DNA of 64,000 bases, from NCBI GenBank assembly GCA_012934845.2, contig WNNJ02003028.1, positions 433,934 to 497,933 of the forward strand. The letters run 5' to 3'. Below are positions 32,575 to 46,500 of this stretch, piece by piece. The translations under genes and the position numbers were made by a program. Under the pieces are notes generated by a model that saw nothing but the letters and a program-made list of their open reading frames with translations, was not told the DNA's origin and did no database searches. This stretch comes from Pomphorhynchus laevis (lineage: Eukaryota > Acanthocephala > Palaeacanthocephala > Echinorhynchida > Pomphorhynchidae). The first letter of the stretch is position 1; the number at the start of each line of letters is the position of its first letter.

Positions 32575-35360
32575 ATGGGCATCTATACATAATTATTTAA
32601 TTGGATGATGTCCCTGCTCCAGTCGTATTCTTTCTGAAGCACGCAGAATTCGTTTTGATCAAGGCAACGGCGATCGTTCTACGTATGCTTGTCATGTTAT
32701 CCGCGTACGTTTGCAAATTAGAGTTGGACATCAATGCAGCAACTTTTTTCAGCAGTCCGCTAGCTGACTTCTCTGCGACACCAAAAACTGATAAGATAAG
32801 GGGAATGAATGTAACTTTTTTCAATAATAGATACTCTATCCACGTACTTCACTCTCTTCCGATTCTCATAACAAGCGTAAACATTTGAAGGGACTCTCTG
32901 AGCATACGATGGAACAAATACATTAAATTTTGAAACATCCATTAAGGACCGCTCCCATCTATTGCCAAAGATTCCCAAGCACACTATATCCAAACAAGTA
33001 TTCATGTCCCTGCACGTGGTTGCTGATAATACACTCCCATCCATGATAGGGGCCAGAACGGGTTCAATGCAGACATTGTCACATACGCTTTTCATCTTGG
33101 CGGCTGATACATCTCTGATGATGTTATGTCGAACAATTGTTAGATCTCCATGTCTGCATGAGAGTTAATGTAAAACATTAATGGATTCTCCACATACACA
33201 ATGCGAAGCAACATTCACTGGTGTACATCCAAAGCGCATAGCTAATGCATCCCGAAATTCGACCGGACTGAGATGGTATCCCTTGGAATCAAGCGGACGA
33301 ATTGTTAACCAGGAAGACGCACCCTTCTCTGAGGCATATCTCTGTGCACACTTTTGAACCGATCCATTTTCAGTTCTAATGTCGCCCGTTTGTTTTCCAT
33401 TTACTTCCTCACTTCGCTTCGGATTTCCCTTAGCATCACTGATTGGGCCTCCTTAAACTTGTTGATATCAGCGTAACAACTTAACGCTGCGCTAACCCTA
33501 CAGGATCGTGAGTATTAAATCCCAATATCTTTTCCCATGATAACTAAGCCAAAACCCCCTTCACCATACGGAGAGAAATGGTTTCGCGTAGTTCTGGCGG
33601 TATATACTCTAATCCCATAAGCGCCGGTAAGAACTTGTATATAAATATGTACCCCAAAGGTTGAAACCACACTCCTCACATTTACAAGTCCTCACGAGAT
33701 GCGTCCAACTACGCTGGAATGCGAATGTATAGTCCGAAAGGGCACACAGTGGATCAAATAACGCGATTTCCATTAATCTTTCCAACATCACACTCTATTT
33801 ATTAGCTCGTGAAATAACTCGCTCTCGCACATAATCGACAGACCCAATAAACGAGCCTAAAAGTTCAATCCCATCCTCACACATCTGAATGTTGACATTT
33901 CCAAAATTTTTCAGGTCCCTAAAATCAATCCCATCTTTAGTTAAGAGTTTACATTTATTCGGATTCACATAAAATCCGTATTTGGGGCCAACCCTTTTAA
34001 TTATTATAAAGAAATGAAACGCCTCGTCAAGATTCCCGATAAATGACACGTCATCTGCATATCATCGTTGAAAGGCATTGGGCTATAACATTTGTAGTTC
34101 TCGAATCAACAGTATTGACGCAGCCGCAAATGCAATCATAGATAACTGGTCGCCCTGATTAAAGCCTTCACAGGAGGACTTTAGTTCATCCCATTTAGAT
34201 AAGACTGAATCTTCGCAGTACGTGTTATACAATGTTGTCGAAAGTGCTGGGCAAATGTTAATCATACTGGCAAGGGCATTCTTGTGATTTATTCTATTGA
34301 ACGCATTGCTAGCATCAATCGTCAATATGGATGCCGAAGATGGCATGTAAAAGGCTTCCCGAACGCTGTAAACAGCATACTCAATACCACTGCGTTGTCC
34401 TGCACATAGTTGTACGTCCGATAAAACTGACTGGACATATTTCGTTATCAATCTTAAAATCGATTTGCTGATTATCCGCCTAAACACCTCACCTACTCCA
34501 ATCGGTCGAACGCCAGGTGATTTATCGAAAGCAATGAGACGAAAAATGCGAAACGCCTTTAGATTTGACGGATGTAAGTTATCCCCTGCAACTTTTCTGG
34601 CTAGATAAGCCAGTTCGGTCTTGTGAATCTAAGCCGAACAATGTAAGCATTTTTCTCGAAGAAAGAGCATTGACTCCCGTAGGACCCGCCGCCCCCGTAG
34701 TACGCTTAGCCTCTTTAATAATACAGTCAGCGTCAATCGCTTCGAAAATTACAGGATGGAAAGTACTATCAGCCATGTATGGATTCATTACGATAACATC
34801 ATCTACTAGACCAGTTGAAGCTGCATGTTTCTCATCCAATATATCCCGTACGCTAACATTTTCAATTGTATCGTCCAAACACAAAACCGTTGAGGAGATG
34901 AAGTCCGGATCGAGCATTCTCATCACCATGGATGTTTTACCAATTGACATCTGTTTGATAAAATCTAATTTCCAAGACTTATTTTCTCGGTAACGAGTAA
35001 GTTTTACGCTACGCTAAAGCGATCGTGCCTCTTCAAGTAGTTTTTATAGATTCAAGTGGGACCAGAGCCGAAGTATCCTAGCCATTGTTTTCCTAATAAG
35101 TGGAATCTTTCTCGTTGGCAATCGCTGAAGAACACACTGTGATAGAACCGAAAGTGACATCAAAGCTGATTCCGCGACATATTACGGAGTATCAAATTTA
35201 TTAAACATGTTAATTAACTTACTTAGAAATATTTTACTCTCATTACACTGCGGCACACTAAAGAGATTGGGTTTCCACTTACTCACCTCCATAAATTAAA
35301 TTTTCAACTCAGTAGCACCTTCAGACCATATATTTGTTAGATTACTCATTTGCTTCCCCT
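32575..35360 (-). mobile_element. Non-LTR retroelement with RT and C-terminal restriction-like endonuclease (decayed)
   Basis: Reading the minus strand from 35360 down, a helical N-terminal segment (ESALMSLSVLSQCVLQRLP) is followed by KRTTGAAGPTGVNALS (about 34740-34700) and the RT. RT marks are SPGVRPIGVGEVFRRIISKS, LCAGQRSGIEYA, TIDASNAFNRINH, GFNQGDQLSMIAFAA and YADDVSFIG (about 34060-34035). Then come QRSWTHLVRT, AQRYASEKGASSWLTIRPLD and a Cys motif CVCGESINVLH. Last is a region CLDIVCLGIFGNRWER … SLMDVSKFN that resembles a PD-(D/E)XK nuclease (D … D-x-K, here D-V-S). The order matches a retroelement protein family I recall from cnidarians and other invertebrates. It has several interrupting stops and frame changes (for example TAA within IKTTFIG-like sequence near 35178 and after YADD-upstream QR), so it is inactive. 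The plus-strand ORFs over it are shadows. Confidence 0.65.
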
Positions 35361-36535
35361 TCCCTCGACATGAGGTTGATATATTTAGTTGTTTTTCGTA
35401 ATCTTAATTGTGGACTCTGTTATCATGGTCGCTGTGATTTGATCATAACTATCGGAGTCTAAGCGATATAAACTAAGAACTTTAGATTTCCCAAAAAAAA
35501 CATGCTTTTCCATAAATGTAAAAGTGTAAATTTTAATTCATTGTACAATTTGTAGATAATGCCTTTTTATAATTACAAGAAAGTTTGACTAATAATAATG
35601 AAACATTAATATGTAAGACAATATTGTATCCCGTATTGTGTAGGCTTTATTATGCGGTTAAATTTCAAACTGCCTTTAAGCTAATTCGCTTTTTTTACAA
35701 TTCGTCATTTATCTGGTCATCATTCAGAATTCGCAAACCGGCTAAAATCTTTGTCTATTTAATTTATTGCCTTCGTCTTTATTTATTGTACGATCTGTCA
35801 CATCATCTCCATTGTCTGTAATAATCGGATAGTTCTCGTTTAGTAATTCAAGGATTTAAATCAATGCAAATATGTTTAATGTCAAAATGTCTATCGAAAA
35901 GTTCGTATTTTATATTAAATTTTGAATTATTGTACTTTATTACAAAATAATAATATCTATAATTATTATATTAATAATATTAAATATAAATATTTAATAT
36001 ATTTCCCTAAAAATAATTAAAATGCAAATAATTAGCGAAAACTTACAAACAAAACCAAGTTTTATTTTTTAGTTTTATAAAGTTTGGCTAATTTCTTTTA
36101 TAGAATGTTGATTCCAATATAAAATGTTGCTAATGTATTTCTATTTTATAATTCAAAATAATCGAATTTGAAATATTACTAAATAAAATAGAATATTCTT
36201 CAATAATTGGATTTCTTTTCGATATTGAAGATTTTCATAAGTACAATTTTAGCTTCCAATAAGTTATTTTATTTATATTTCTCATGCAATCAAATCTATA
36301 TTTTGCTACATTTGTGTTTTAATGTGTGTTTTCAATTAATATATTTAATAATAAAATTTATATTTATAAATATTGTAAACACATCAATATCTTTGTGTTT
36401 GATGTTTTTAATAATCAATTTTTTGATTATTTATATATTTTATTGTGATTTGATTATTTAATTAATTAATTAATCTTTGTTGATTAAATATTATTTTATT
36501 AATAAAACGAATTTCTAATGCTGATAAGGATTTAT
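35361..36535. other. AT-rich stretch without a supported gene
   Basis: Two hydrophobic ORFs (35585-35821, 36207-36461) reflect T-rich composition and have no recognised family. No repeats shared with the rest of the window were seen. Confidence 0.4.
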
Positions 36536-36539
36536 TAAG

Positions 36540-36645
36540 TTTAAATTATTTATTATTTAATTATTAAATTTTGATTTGGCATTATTATTTTAATTTTATT
36601 TAATTTATGTATACTCAGTTAGCTGATTTGATAAAATATAAATTA
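36540..36645 (+). mobile_element. Penelope-like tail remnant
   Basis: AATTATTAAATTTTGATTTG … ACTCAGTTAGCTGATTTGAT is the distal tail and end motif of the family. No block or ORF is attached. Confidence 0.55.
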
Positions 36646-36819
36646 ATAGAAATTTATATTAATTATAATGACGAATTAGTTTTGCTAGTTTGATACCGCC
36701 GATAGTTTTAGATAAAAAATCTAATTTTATTTATTAAGTTTAAATCATTTCTCATTAAGTTCAATTAATTAACTTTGACAAACGCTTCAGAATCTAATTT
36801 TTTAATTATTCGTTTAAAA

Positions 36820-37110
36820 ATATGCATAAACACGTTTTTAAATAATTCAAAAATAAAATCAAACAGAAAATAGTAAAATATATAAATCAACAAAATATTA
36901 TTTAAAATATATTTAAAATCATTAGCTAAAACTTTTAATGGATGGATAATAAATAATATATTTTGTACTAGAATAAGATACAATACATAATTAAATTTCA
37001 TCAGAAGAAATACGTCATTAGCACGTGTTTAGCCCTGCTGATATGTTGGGTCTAGGAATAAGCGCCGAAATCTGATTATATAGCAGTTCCTTTATTCATA
37101 GCGTTATAAT
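36820..37110 (+). mobile_element. Penelope-like 3' end, plus sense
   Basis: Decayed RT C-terminus (AAAATAGTAAAATATATAAA), ATGGATGGATAATAAATAAT, then the structured block (about 36985-37095: CATCAGAAGAAATACGTCAT, CTGATATGTTGGGTCTAGGA, GCCGAAATCTGATTATATAG). It lies just beyond the 3' end of the citrate synthase gene. Confidence 0.65.
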
Positions 37111-37264
37111 GGATAATTTGATTTTATCGTCAAACGTAACACTGCTACTTTTCTATGTAACATAGCAGTTTGTCAATGTTCATTTCGTTGACAAAATAAA
37201 GTTCATCACCTATAAACTTTAAATAAATGTCTTCAAAAATTAAGTTTTTAGCTAACACAAATTT

Positions 37265-37270
37265 TTTATT
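37265..37270 (-). terminator. Polyadenylation signal of citrate synthase
   Basis: AATAAA on the minus strand about 97 bases after the stop codon gives a short 3' UTR. No other signal lies between stop and the Penelope-like remnant. Confidence 0.5.
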
Positions 37271-37366
37271 AAAGGAAACAACAAGTGTCACACTAACAAA
37301 ACTAAAATAAAAGTGATGAGCGACGAAAAAGTGACAGGGCACTTAAAATACAGAGCTTTGATGATA

Positions 37367-37531
37367 TTACTTTGCTCCAACAAGCTGTTTAAACATTGCG
37401 GTCGGTAGAGATTTCGGTCTCTCGAGTGGAGCATTTAACGCTCTATCCCAAATTAATGACGCCATCGTACCAAGCGATCGAGATATACCGAACAAAACAG
37501 TGTAGAATTCAGTATTTGTAAATCCGTAATG
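37367..37531 (-). CDS. CS: Citrate synthase exon 9 with stop
   Basis: Encodes [20 protein letters not shown] through FKQLVGAK and stop TAA. It carries the two C-terminal substrate-binding arginines. Acceptor GTTTTTAG. Confidence 0.9.
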   Translation of the reverse strand, partial: HYGFTNTEFYTVLFGISRSLGTMASLIWDRALNAPLERPKSLPTAMFKQLVGAK

Positions 37532-40500
37532 CTAAAAACAAAATCGGATTCAAGGATATTCAAATATTAAATTAATATTATATTATACACAAATATCACT
37601 GATTTTGATTGTCTTTTATCAGTTAAAAAATTATAATTTTTTTTTAATTTCGTAAATGAATTGCTCGCTGTACCGATTAAATTAAAATTTATATTGTTTG
37701 CTATGTGCTGGAGATTTAAATTTAAAAAATATTTTTTAATTCCGCAGTACTCTGTTGACTATATCAGTCTTCTATAAGGCTAATAACACCGACAGTGATG
37801 TAATGAGAAATTCACTCAGACGGCCATACTAAATCTACAAAAGATTGTAGATTCATGATTTGAATATTCTTCAATAAATTACCTCATTGCTTTATTATTT
37901 TGCATAAACTTTATGTTTAGAGGCTAATGAATTACTATAAATTATTTTTGCAATAAGATTTCAAGTATTTTTAATGGACGATTAAAAAAGGACGCAAGCA
38001 TATTTTTCTGGTTTTTATAACAATTAGTCAATGGTAATTGACTAATTGTAATTAGTCAATTACAATTAATTGACTAATTACTAATTACAAATGGATGGAT
38101 TGTTATAATGTTATAAATTCAATTATTTATTTACATTTGTGCAAATGGCTTTCGCTAATAATACTACCGAGATAATTTGGCACCAACTTACAGAAAAGCA
38201 GTTTACTGAACTCAAGGAGACTTTTCTGCTTTTTGAGAGGTATGACAAAGGCACAATGCCTACTGAACAGCTTGGCAGCACGTCGCGGTTTCTGGGACCG
38301 AAATTTACAGCAGCTACGCTTCAAATCATGATCAACGAGGTCGACTAACATTTGATAGCAGCTTGAATGCAGTGAATTGCATCGAGAATAGTGATACACG
38401 TTTTAAATGTTTATTTATATTTTGATTTTAGAGTTAAATTTTTAAATATAATCATGTATTCAAAGTCTGAAACTTATAGGTAATATTTAAACTGAAGATT
38501 AAACACAAAGTACTTACCCAAAGAACTGCTCCACTAATTGCATCCACATTTGGATAAGGATTTTTAGCTTTTGCTGCCTGTGTTAATACTTTTGGAGCGA
38601 TTTCCATTATCTTTGTACTAATATAAAATCGCTTATCATGTGGAAGGTATTTGTTCCCAAACGAAGACAAAAGTGTATAACGAGGGTCAGTAACTCTTAA
38701 AACAGCATGACCACATCCAGGAATAACCTGACCATTTCTTAGAGTTTGTCCCAGATAATCTTCAATGTCTTTATCTGTGGGATTCGGATATTTGAACAAC
38801 AGTTTACTAACAAAATTTACCGTTTCCTTAAAAAAAATTGATCTTAAATTGAGGAAATTAAATTACATTAAATTATTAAATAGAGTTAAATTAATTAAAT
38901 TTAATAATTTAATTAAATTTAATAAAATTACTTAAATTGTTAAAAATTGTAAATGATATATACCGCTTCCTTAATTAGATATATTTATAATAATAAAACG
39001 AATTAACATTTTAATAATTCAACAAGTTCACATAGTTAATTCAATAAGTTCACATTGACATATACCTGATTAGCTAGCCCGTGGAGTGGACCAGCAAGTC
39101 CATTTAAAGCAGCTGCGAAAGATAAGTAAGGATCGGATAGGGCACTATTTACAAGATGACAGGTGTGAGCAGATACGTTACCACCTTCGTGATCACTAAA
39201 GAAAAATGATTTAAAACTAAATAGTTGATATTAAAACCACAAAACAAAACAATTCAATATAATTCATTGTATAATATGAATGTATAAATTCTATTTAATG
39301 CATAAATCTTATTTGTGATATACGTGATGAAGTACGAAAGTTGTTTAATATAAATATTAGATATAATATAATATTATATAATATTTTATATTATTATATA
39401 AATAATATTTTATATATTATTTTAATAAATATTATTTAATACAATATTTGATCGCAAATGTTAAATATTATTTAATTTTAATAGTTTTGATAATTAGGGA
39501 TTTATTAAGTGTGTAAATTAGTGAATAAAAGTAAATAACTTTCGAATTGTAAATATTTATTTAAAAATCTTATTTATAGACCATATTTGATAGTTTACAA
39601 TTTGAAAAATTATAATTTTTATTCTTAATAACGTAATAGTAATATTGTTTTATAATAGATAAAATAGTCAATAATAAATTAATAAAATGCTTATTATTAA
39701 ATGAATTAATATCAAAGTCTGTCTTTTCATCACAACACATTTTAGAGTTTTATACTTTAACATTCAAAACGTGTTTATAATCCAGTTTGTACTTTAGATT
39801 GTTAATTGTGTAGTTTGTGGCACTAGAATCTTCCGTGATGAAAATCTGGTATCTATTTATTGAGTTGGTAACTCATTACCCTTTTATATAGGTCAACTAA
39901 ATGAACAACTTAATCCTATAAATACTTCACATTCACAACGATTTGACAACTTTTATTACCCGATTTTAATATTGACCGGATTTTCAATGCCTATTCGTCA
40001 TTGAAAAAATATAGACATTGAAATATATATTGACAATAGTTATGTTTACAAAAAGACATTTAACGAATTAAAGTATTTATCAAATCTATTTTTTTCATAA
40101 TTGAATCCCAAAGCCATTAAAAAAGTATGTAAGATCCACGTGATAATCCGATATTTAAATTATATTTTAGATGACATGGTTATTAGTATATTTGATCGGG
40201 TTCAATAAACAATCGAACTTATCATTGGACAATAATTATATGCAATAATTATATATTCTTAACGACAAGATTTGCTCCTACATTTTTTAAGTTAATTAGT
40301 AGAAATGAACTGATTATTTGTAGAGTTGAAAAAACATAAATAACTTTTAACAATTCCGTTCGTATGATAAACAACATGCTACTTAATTACCAAAGAAATT
40401 AATTTAATTTAATTAATTAATTATTTAAGTGATTTATTAAACATTATTCGTTATTAAATTGAATATTTCGATGCCTAGTTGGCATCATCTTCAGCAATTG

Positions 40501-43500
40501 TAATTCGCTAGAAGTAAGTGTTCTAGCGAATTACAATTGCTGAAGATGATGCCAGCTAGGCATCGAAATATTCAATTTAATAAATTTTGCGTTGGTTTTT
40601 GCCATTAATGCTATTACACCGTCGCAATCATCATTCAAATTCAATTATTCGTTAAACATTAAGTTTTTGTTCATAGAAATAAAAATAAATGCAAGAATAA
40701 TTTTGATCCTTTTCAAGAGTTTTAAGCTAAATAAATAACAATTAGTAATTATTTAATCAGTTGAAATATTTATTATAAACGTTTTAACTAATGTAGATGA
40801 CGATGTAGATTTTAATCTTAAAAATTAATCTTTTAATGGTACAACTTTACATTTGTTAACAGAAAATGACTTAAAGTAAAATAAAAATTAAAAATGAAAA
40901 TTGATAAGAAAATCAAGTGGATTTAATTTAATTCATTAAAAGTTCACTAACTTATAGGAATTCATTACATTAAATGATTAAGTAATCAAATAATTTCATA
41001 AAATGAATAAAAAATTTAATAGTGTTAATTAAAGAATAATAATTAGACTTGTAATAATAAATTAGACTTTTAATTAAACTAATTTATAATTAAATCAATA
41101 ATTTAAAAATAAATAAAATTAATAATGAATTAAATGATTAAATAATTGCATCAAATGAATTAATGATGAAACATACGCATGAACAAAAAAATACAAGCGC
41201 AAATAGTCGACAAAATCATTATTCTTTTCAAATATTCGTTGAGCAAACAAACTTGTCCAGTCGTCTATCATTATATCATTTCTAATAGGCAAACCGGCAT
41301 TATTACAGTATATATAGGCTGCAATTGTATTCACTTTGGCAATTAGATTAAGTGCATCTTCATATATGTACTATAAGCAAAAAAAGATAGATCAGTATGC
41401 TTGAAAAATATCATTTAAAAATGTCTAATGATCTGCATTAAAACGTCAATAGGTTTAAAAATATAATTTAAAAGCTATCTAATGCCTTACATTAAAATGT
41501 CAGTAGTTTAAAGATATAATTTATAACAATATAATGGTATACGTAAATAGGAAAATTTCGAAATATGTAACAAAGTTTAACACTTTTCTTATCTGAAATT
41601 AAATTATTTAATTATTATAATTTAATTATTTCTATAAATTTTTTACTTCTAAAATTATAATTGTGATAGAGCTGACGTTTCTCGACGGTTCTCCAGGAAG
41701 CAACAATTCACAATTGCGATGTTTAAACAGAAAGTAAACACTCACTATGACAGAACGCTATACACATGTTGCCAGATAACTGATCTCCAATTTGAAATTT
41801 AAAATTTATAAAAATTTAAAGGGATTAATAAATTTTTTGATTAAATTTATTAAAAATTTATTCTTAAAATAAGAATTTGCCAATTATTTTCAATTATTTT
41901 CAGATAGCAATATTAATATTAATATATAAATATATAATACATTATATTAATACATTATATAATATATATTATATTCATATTATTAATATATTAATATAAT
42001 ATAGTAATATATTAATATTTAATTTTTATTAATTTTGGTTTTGTGTTTACAGAAACCAATCTTACCGCCCAGTATTCTGATCGTCGCATTCCTTCGTGAT
42101 AAGCTTTTGTAAATAAGCTCTCCGAGTGCATTGCAGTAACGGCAGCTGAGAATTGAGCCATTGGGTGTAATGTCTTCGGAAACACATTGATAATATCGAT
42201 GATATGATCAGGAATACTTGATCGCTTATACAGTTCACCTGAGAGCCATTTAACCTAACAAGTTATAACATTTTTTAGGAAATTTTAATAATTAAAAACA
42301 CAATATTTCAAAATGTGCTTATATTTGTGTCATAATTTATGTAATTTATAATTTATTTTAGTGACTCAAATAAATGTTAATTAGCTTATAATTGGACCCT
42401 CGCTGTCTACACAAGTTGGTTAAGGATATATGACAACTTCGATAAAAACAAGGAGTCAAAATTGTATTTGTTATTTGTAAAAGAAAAACAATTTAATGAA
42501 ATACGTTGAGGATTGTGAATTACAAGAATAGGAATACTAGAGTATTGTGGTCGGTAACCTTATTTGTAAAATAAGCCGTCAAGCTAGCAGCATCAAATTA
42601 TATAAACAAATTTTAAAGGACCGTATTTGTCGGAATCACTTGAATATCTTTACATTTTAAATAATTACATTTAATTATTTCAAAAGTTAAATTAATAAAA
42701 ACCGGCAGCAATCGTCAGTAAGATAAACTACCACACGCCGTTTCGGCTGTCTCTGTGATATTGTGAAAATGCATTTCCGACATTTAGCTGAAATTGTGGG
42801 TGGCGTTAGCTCTTAAATCCTAGAATTTGCAATGCAGATCATCATTAACAACCAGATGATCAATTTTTAGGATGCTTGACTCTAAAAAACCAAGATTGAG
42901 TGAATCAATACTTTCTATATAAAAATCGATCGAAACTGTGGTCTATGAGCCCAAACTGGCTTTGATTGATTTTTAATCCATAATTATATTCTTAATCCAT
43001 GATTATAATCTTAATCCATAACTTTAAAATTGATGATTATAATTTTAATCCGTTTATATATTTATAATCTTAAGGTTTTGTTTGAATCGTTATTGCTAAA
43101 GATTGCGAATAGCAATTCTTTCCATATGTTTGGTTAAGCTTATGAATCGAGCATATTATTCAGCCTGCATACTCTCGTCACTCCTAAACGGCTATGTGAT
43201 AGCCGGCAGCCATCGTCGGTAGGATAAACTATCACACGCCGTTTCGGCTGCCTTTGTGACATTGTAAAAATGCATTTCCGACATCTAGCAAAAATTGTTG
43301 GTTGCGTTGGCTCTTAAATCTTACAATTTACAATGCAGACCATCATTAACAACCAGAGGATCAAACTTTCGGATGCTTGACTGTAAGAAACCGAGAATGC
43401 TTGACTGTAACGAAACTATTAGGATTTCATAGAAAGAATTGATCTACTCAATCTCGGTTTCTTACAGTCAAGCATCCAAAAGTTTGATCCTCTGGTTGTT

Positions 43501-46500
43501 AGTGATGGTCTGCATTGCAAATTGTAGGATTTAAGAGCTAACGCCACCTACAATTTAAGCTAGATGTCGGAAATGCATTTTCACAATGTCACAGAGGCAG
43601 CCGAAACGGCGTGTGATAGTTCATCTTACTGACGATGGCTGCCGGCTATCACATGACCGTCTAGGAGTGACGAAAGTTTGCAGGCTTAAGAATATGCTCG
43701 ATTCAAATACCTACCCAAACATATGGAAAAATTGCTATTCACAATCTCGAGCAATACCGATTCAAACGAAACTCCTAAGACTACATAGAAAGAATTGATT
43801 TACTCAATCTCGGTTTCTTACGGTCAAGCATCCGAAAGTTTACTCCTCTGGTTGTTAATGATGGTCTGCATTGCAAATTGTAGGATTTAAGAGCTAATGC
43901 TACCAACAATGTTAGCTAAATGTCGGAAATGCATTTTTACAATTTCACAGAGGCAGCCGAAACTGCGTGTGATAGTTCATCTTACTGACGATGGCTGCCG
44001 GCTATCATATAACCGTCTAGGAGTGACGAGAGTTTGCAGGCTGAAAAATATGCTCGATTCAAATACCTACCCAAACATATGGATGTACAGACCATCCTTA
44101 TCTACTCAGCAGAGTAGATACAATAGATAGATATATAGATAATATATAGTATATAAGATATTTAATATACAATATATAAGTATTGTACACTTATATATTA
44201 TAAATTTACATATTTTATATATTGCATATAATTATATTTTATATTATATATTATATATAATATATATGCAATATATATTATATTGCATGTAATATATACA
44301 TATAATATATACTTATATATACATATTGGATACATATTGTATATACATATTGTATAAAGCAGTTCGGTACTGCTGTTGGTTTATAAATAAGATTGAAGAA
44401 ATGTAACGAATTAAGTCATCAAAATTCCAATTGTAACATTGACTGCACAGGCATATCAACTTTAAATATATGTTCCTCTTTATATAATATACTATATATT
44501 TTCTTTATATTCAATACAATATATTAGAATTTATATATTCCTTTCTATAATATTACTGTAATATAACTATGATAAGTCAATATCATAGAACTATGATAAG
44601 TCAATAATTATTATGACTTAATTAGATTATCAATAGAATATAATGTAAAAATTGCAATATCGAATGCTAAAAATAAAAAATTAGAAAATTGAAATTAAGA
44701 AAATTAAAACTAAAATTTGAATTAGATTACAAATGCTCTAGATTGACTACATCCAACTGCATCTTATATTCACATAAATGATCCATTTAAAGATAGATCA
44801 TTTTATTTTATGTATTCACATAAAATACATTTAACCAATTACAAATTATTATAATTAAAATGAAATTCATTTAATTTAAAATTGAGTTCGTGAACGAAGC
44901 AAGTTATAAAAAATGCCAATTTTTAAAAATATAAATTTTTATTTGCCAAAATAAAAATTTATTAATTTAAAAAAATTAAAACATTTTAATTTTATTTTTG
45001 AAAATATTTCAAAAATATACCTGTTCAACTGTAGGTATTTCACCTGTTAGCAATAACCAAAATGTTGCTTCCGGCATATATTTAAGATTATCATGACCTG
45101 GGGGAACTAGTACTTCTTCTAATTCCTTTAAAGTATATCCTCTATACCTTATGCCTTCATTAGGATCAAGATGTGATGTCTCAGTTACTAACGATTTTAT
45201 GTCCCTCATTCCAGCGTATACCTTAAAATGTATATTTTAATGGCAATTGCTAAATCGAAAGCATTATTTTATGAGAATAATGAACTGGCTTAACAAATTT
45301 TATAAAATCTGTAATCATTTTTACACTCCACAATTACAAATTGTTTCTGTTAGCAAATCAATTGAAACGCAATGTTTAAAATAATCTAAAAATAATAATT
45401 AAGGGTAATTAAAAGTAATTATTCATAAAGATATAATCTTATGATTATATATATTAGATATAATCTAATATTAGTATATATTAGATATAATCTAATATTA
45501 GTATATATTAGATATAATCTAATATTATACTGTCAGATTTAATTATTATTTAATAATAAGCTGATGTTTCGATTGCTGGCTTTCAGCAGTGACTTTACCT
45601 TCAAAATAACTTTTGTTTTTTACACAAATGTTTACATTTCAAGTGTTTCTGAATAGAAATGATTATAAAGTAAAGATTTTTAGAATATTTGGTTCTGAAA
45701 TTTGATAGGTCAAACTACCTAGATTCTAATAATCAAAAACATGTTAATGACAAAATTTCATTCGCTTTGCAAAAAGTCTATAGATTATCCATCACTTCAC
45801 TGTGATTGTGGTAATGATTTTATGAAGACTCTGATTAGCTTTCCCCAAATTTATGGTTTTTACCCAATATAAGGAGCTCGAGATCTTTTATGATCAAAAA
45901 GGAGAGGATATTATCATGTCTAAACTGTGAAAGTATGGAATCGTACGTTTTAAGTTAGTTATGAATATAAATAAAAATGATTTTAAATTAAAGATTTGTC
46001 TCTTACTATGCTTAATTGTATTTCATTTTATACTTTAGATATTCCTACTAGGCAAATCTAGAATATACGTGTTTATAGAACACCTATTATCTTTAATTCA
46101 TTTGATAATATCATCAGGTATATGGAATATATAATTTAATTTAATATATATTTAATTCATAAGGTATATGGAATGTCTGCATATACCGAACCGGTGCATG
46201 TGGTTAAAGACTCTCCTTAATATTTAACGTATAGAATAGGTAACCAGGATATGAAGAAGAAAATTTCTTCATTTAAAGAACAAACGTTTCGGATCTATCT
46301 GGATCCATTTTCAGTGCCCGTTTTGCTGCAAAAAACTGTTACATCACATATATTTAATCGATGGCATGTTTGATCAGGAAGAATTCTAGACACTTTTTAG
46401 AATTCTTTGAATGGATGGTAAATGGTATTTTATGAGTAGTCGGTCATTAGCTGTCGGATCCAAAATTGGGCGTTTATCTTGCACTGATTCTGTTATTGTC

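Noticed and set aside
34565-34993. 142-codon plus-strand ORF
   Set aside because: It is the complement of the conserved retroelement coding strand (34950-34579 minus), which carries the recognisable RT-linked motifs.
38127-38399. 90-codon minus-strand ORF in citrate synthase intron 8
   Set aside because: It is antisense to the calmodulin-like fragment and has no homology of its own.
43586-44130. Two short similar plus-strand ORFs ([24 protein letters not shown])
   Set aside because: They lie in inverted copies of a non-coding foldback repeat. The similarity comes from the repeat, and neither has coding-like conservation.
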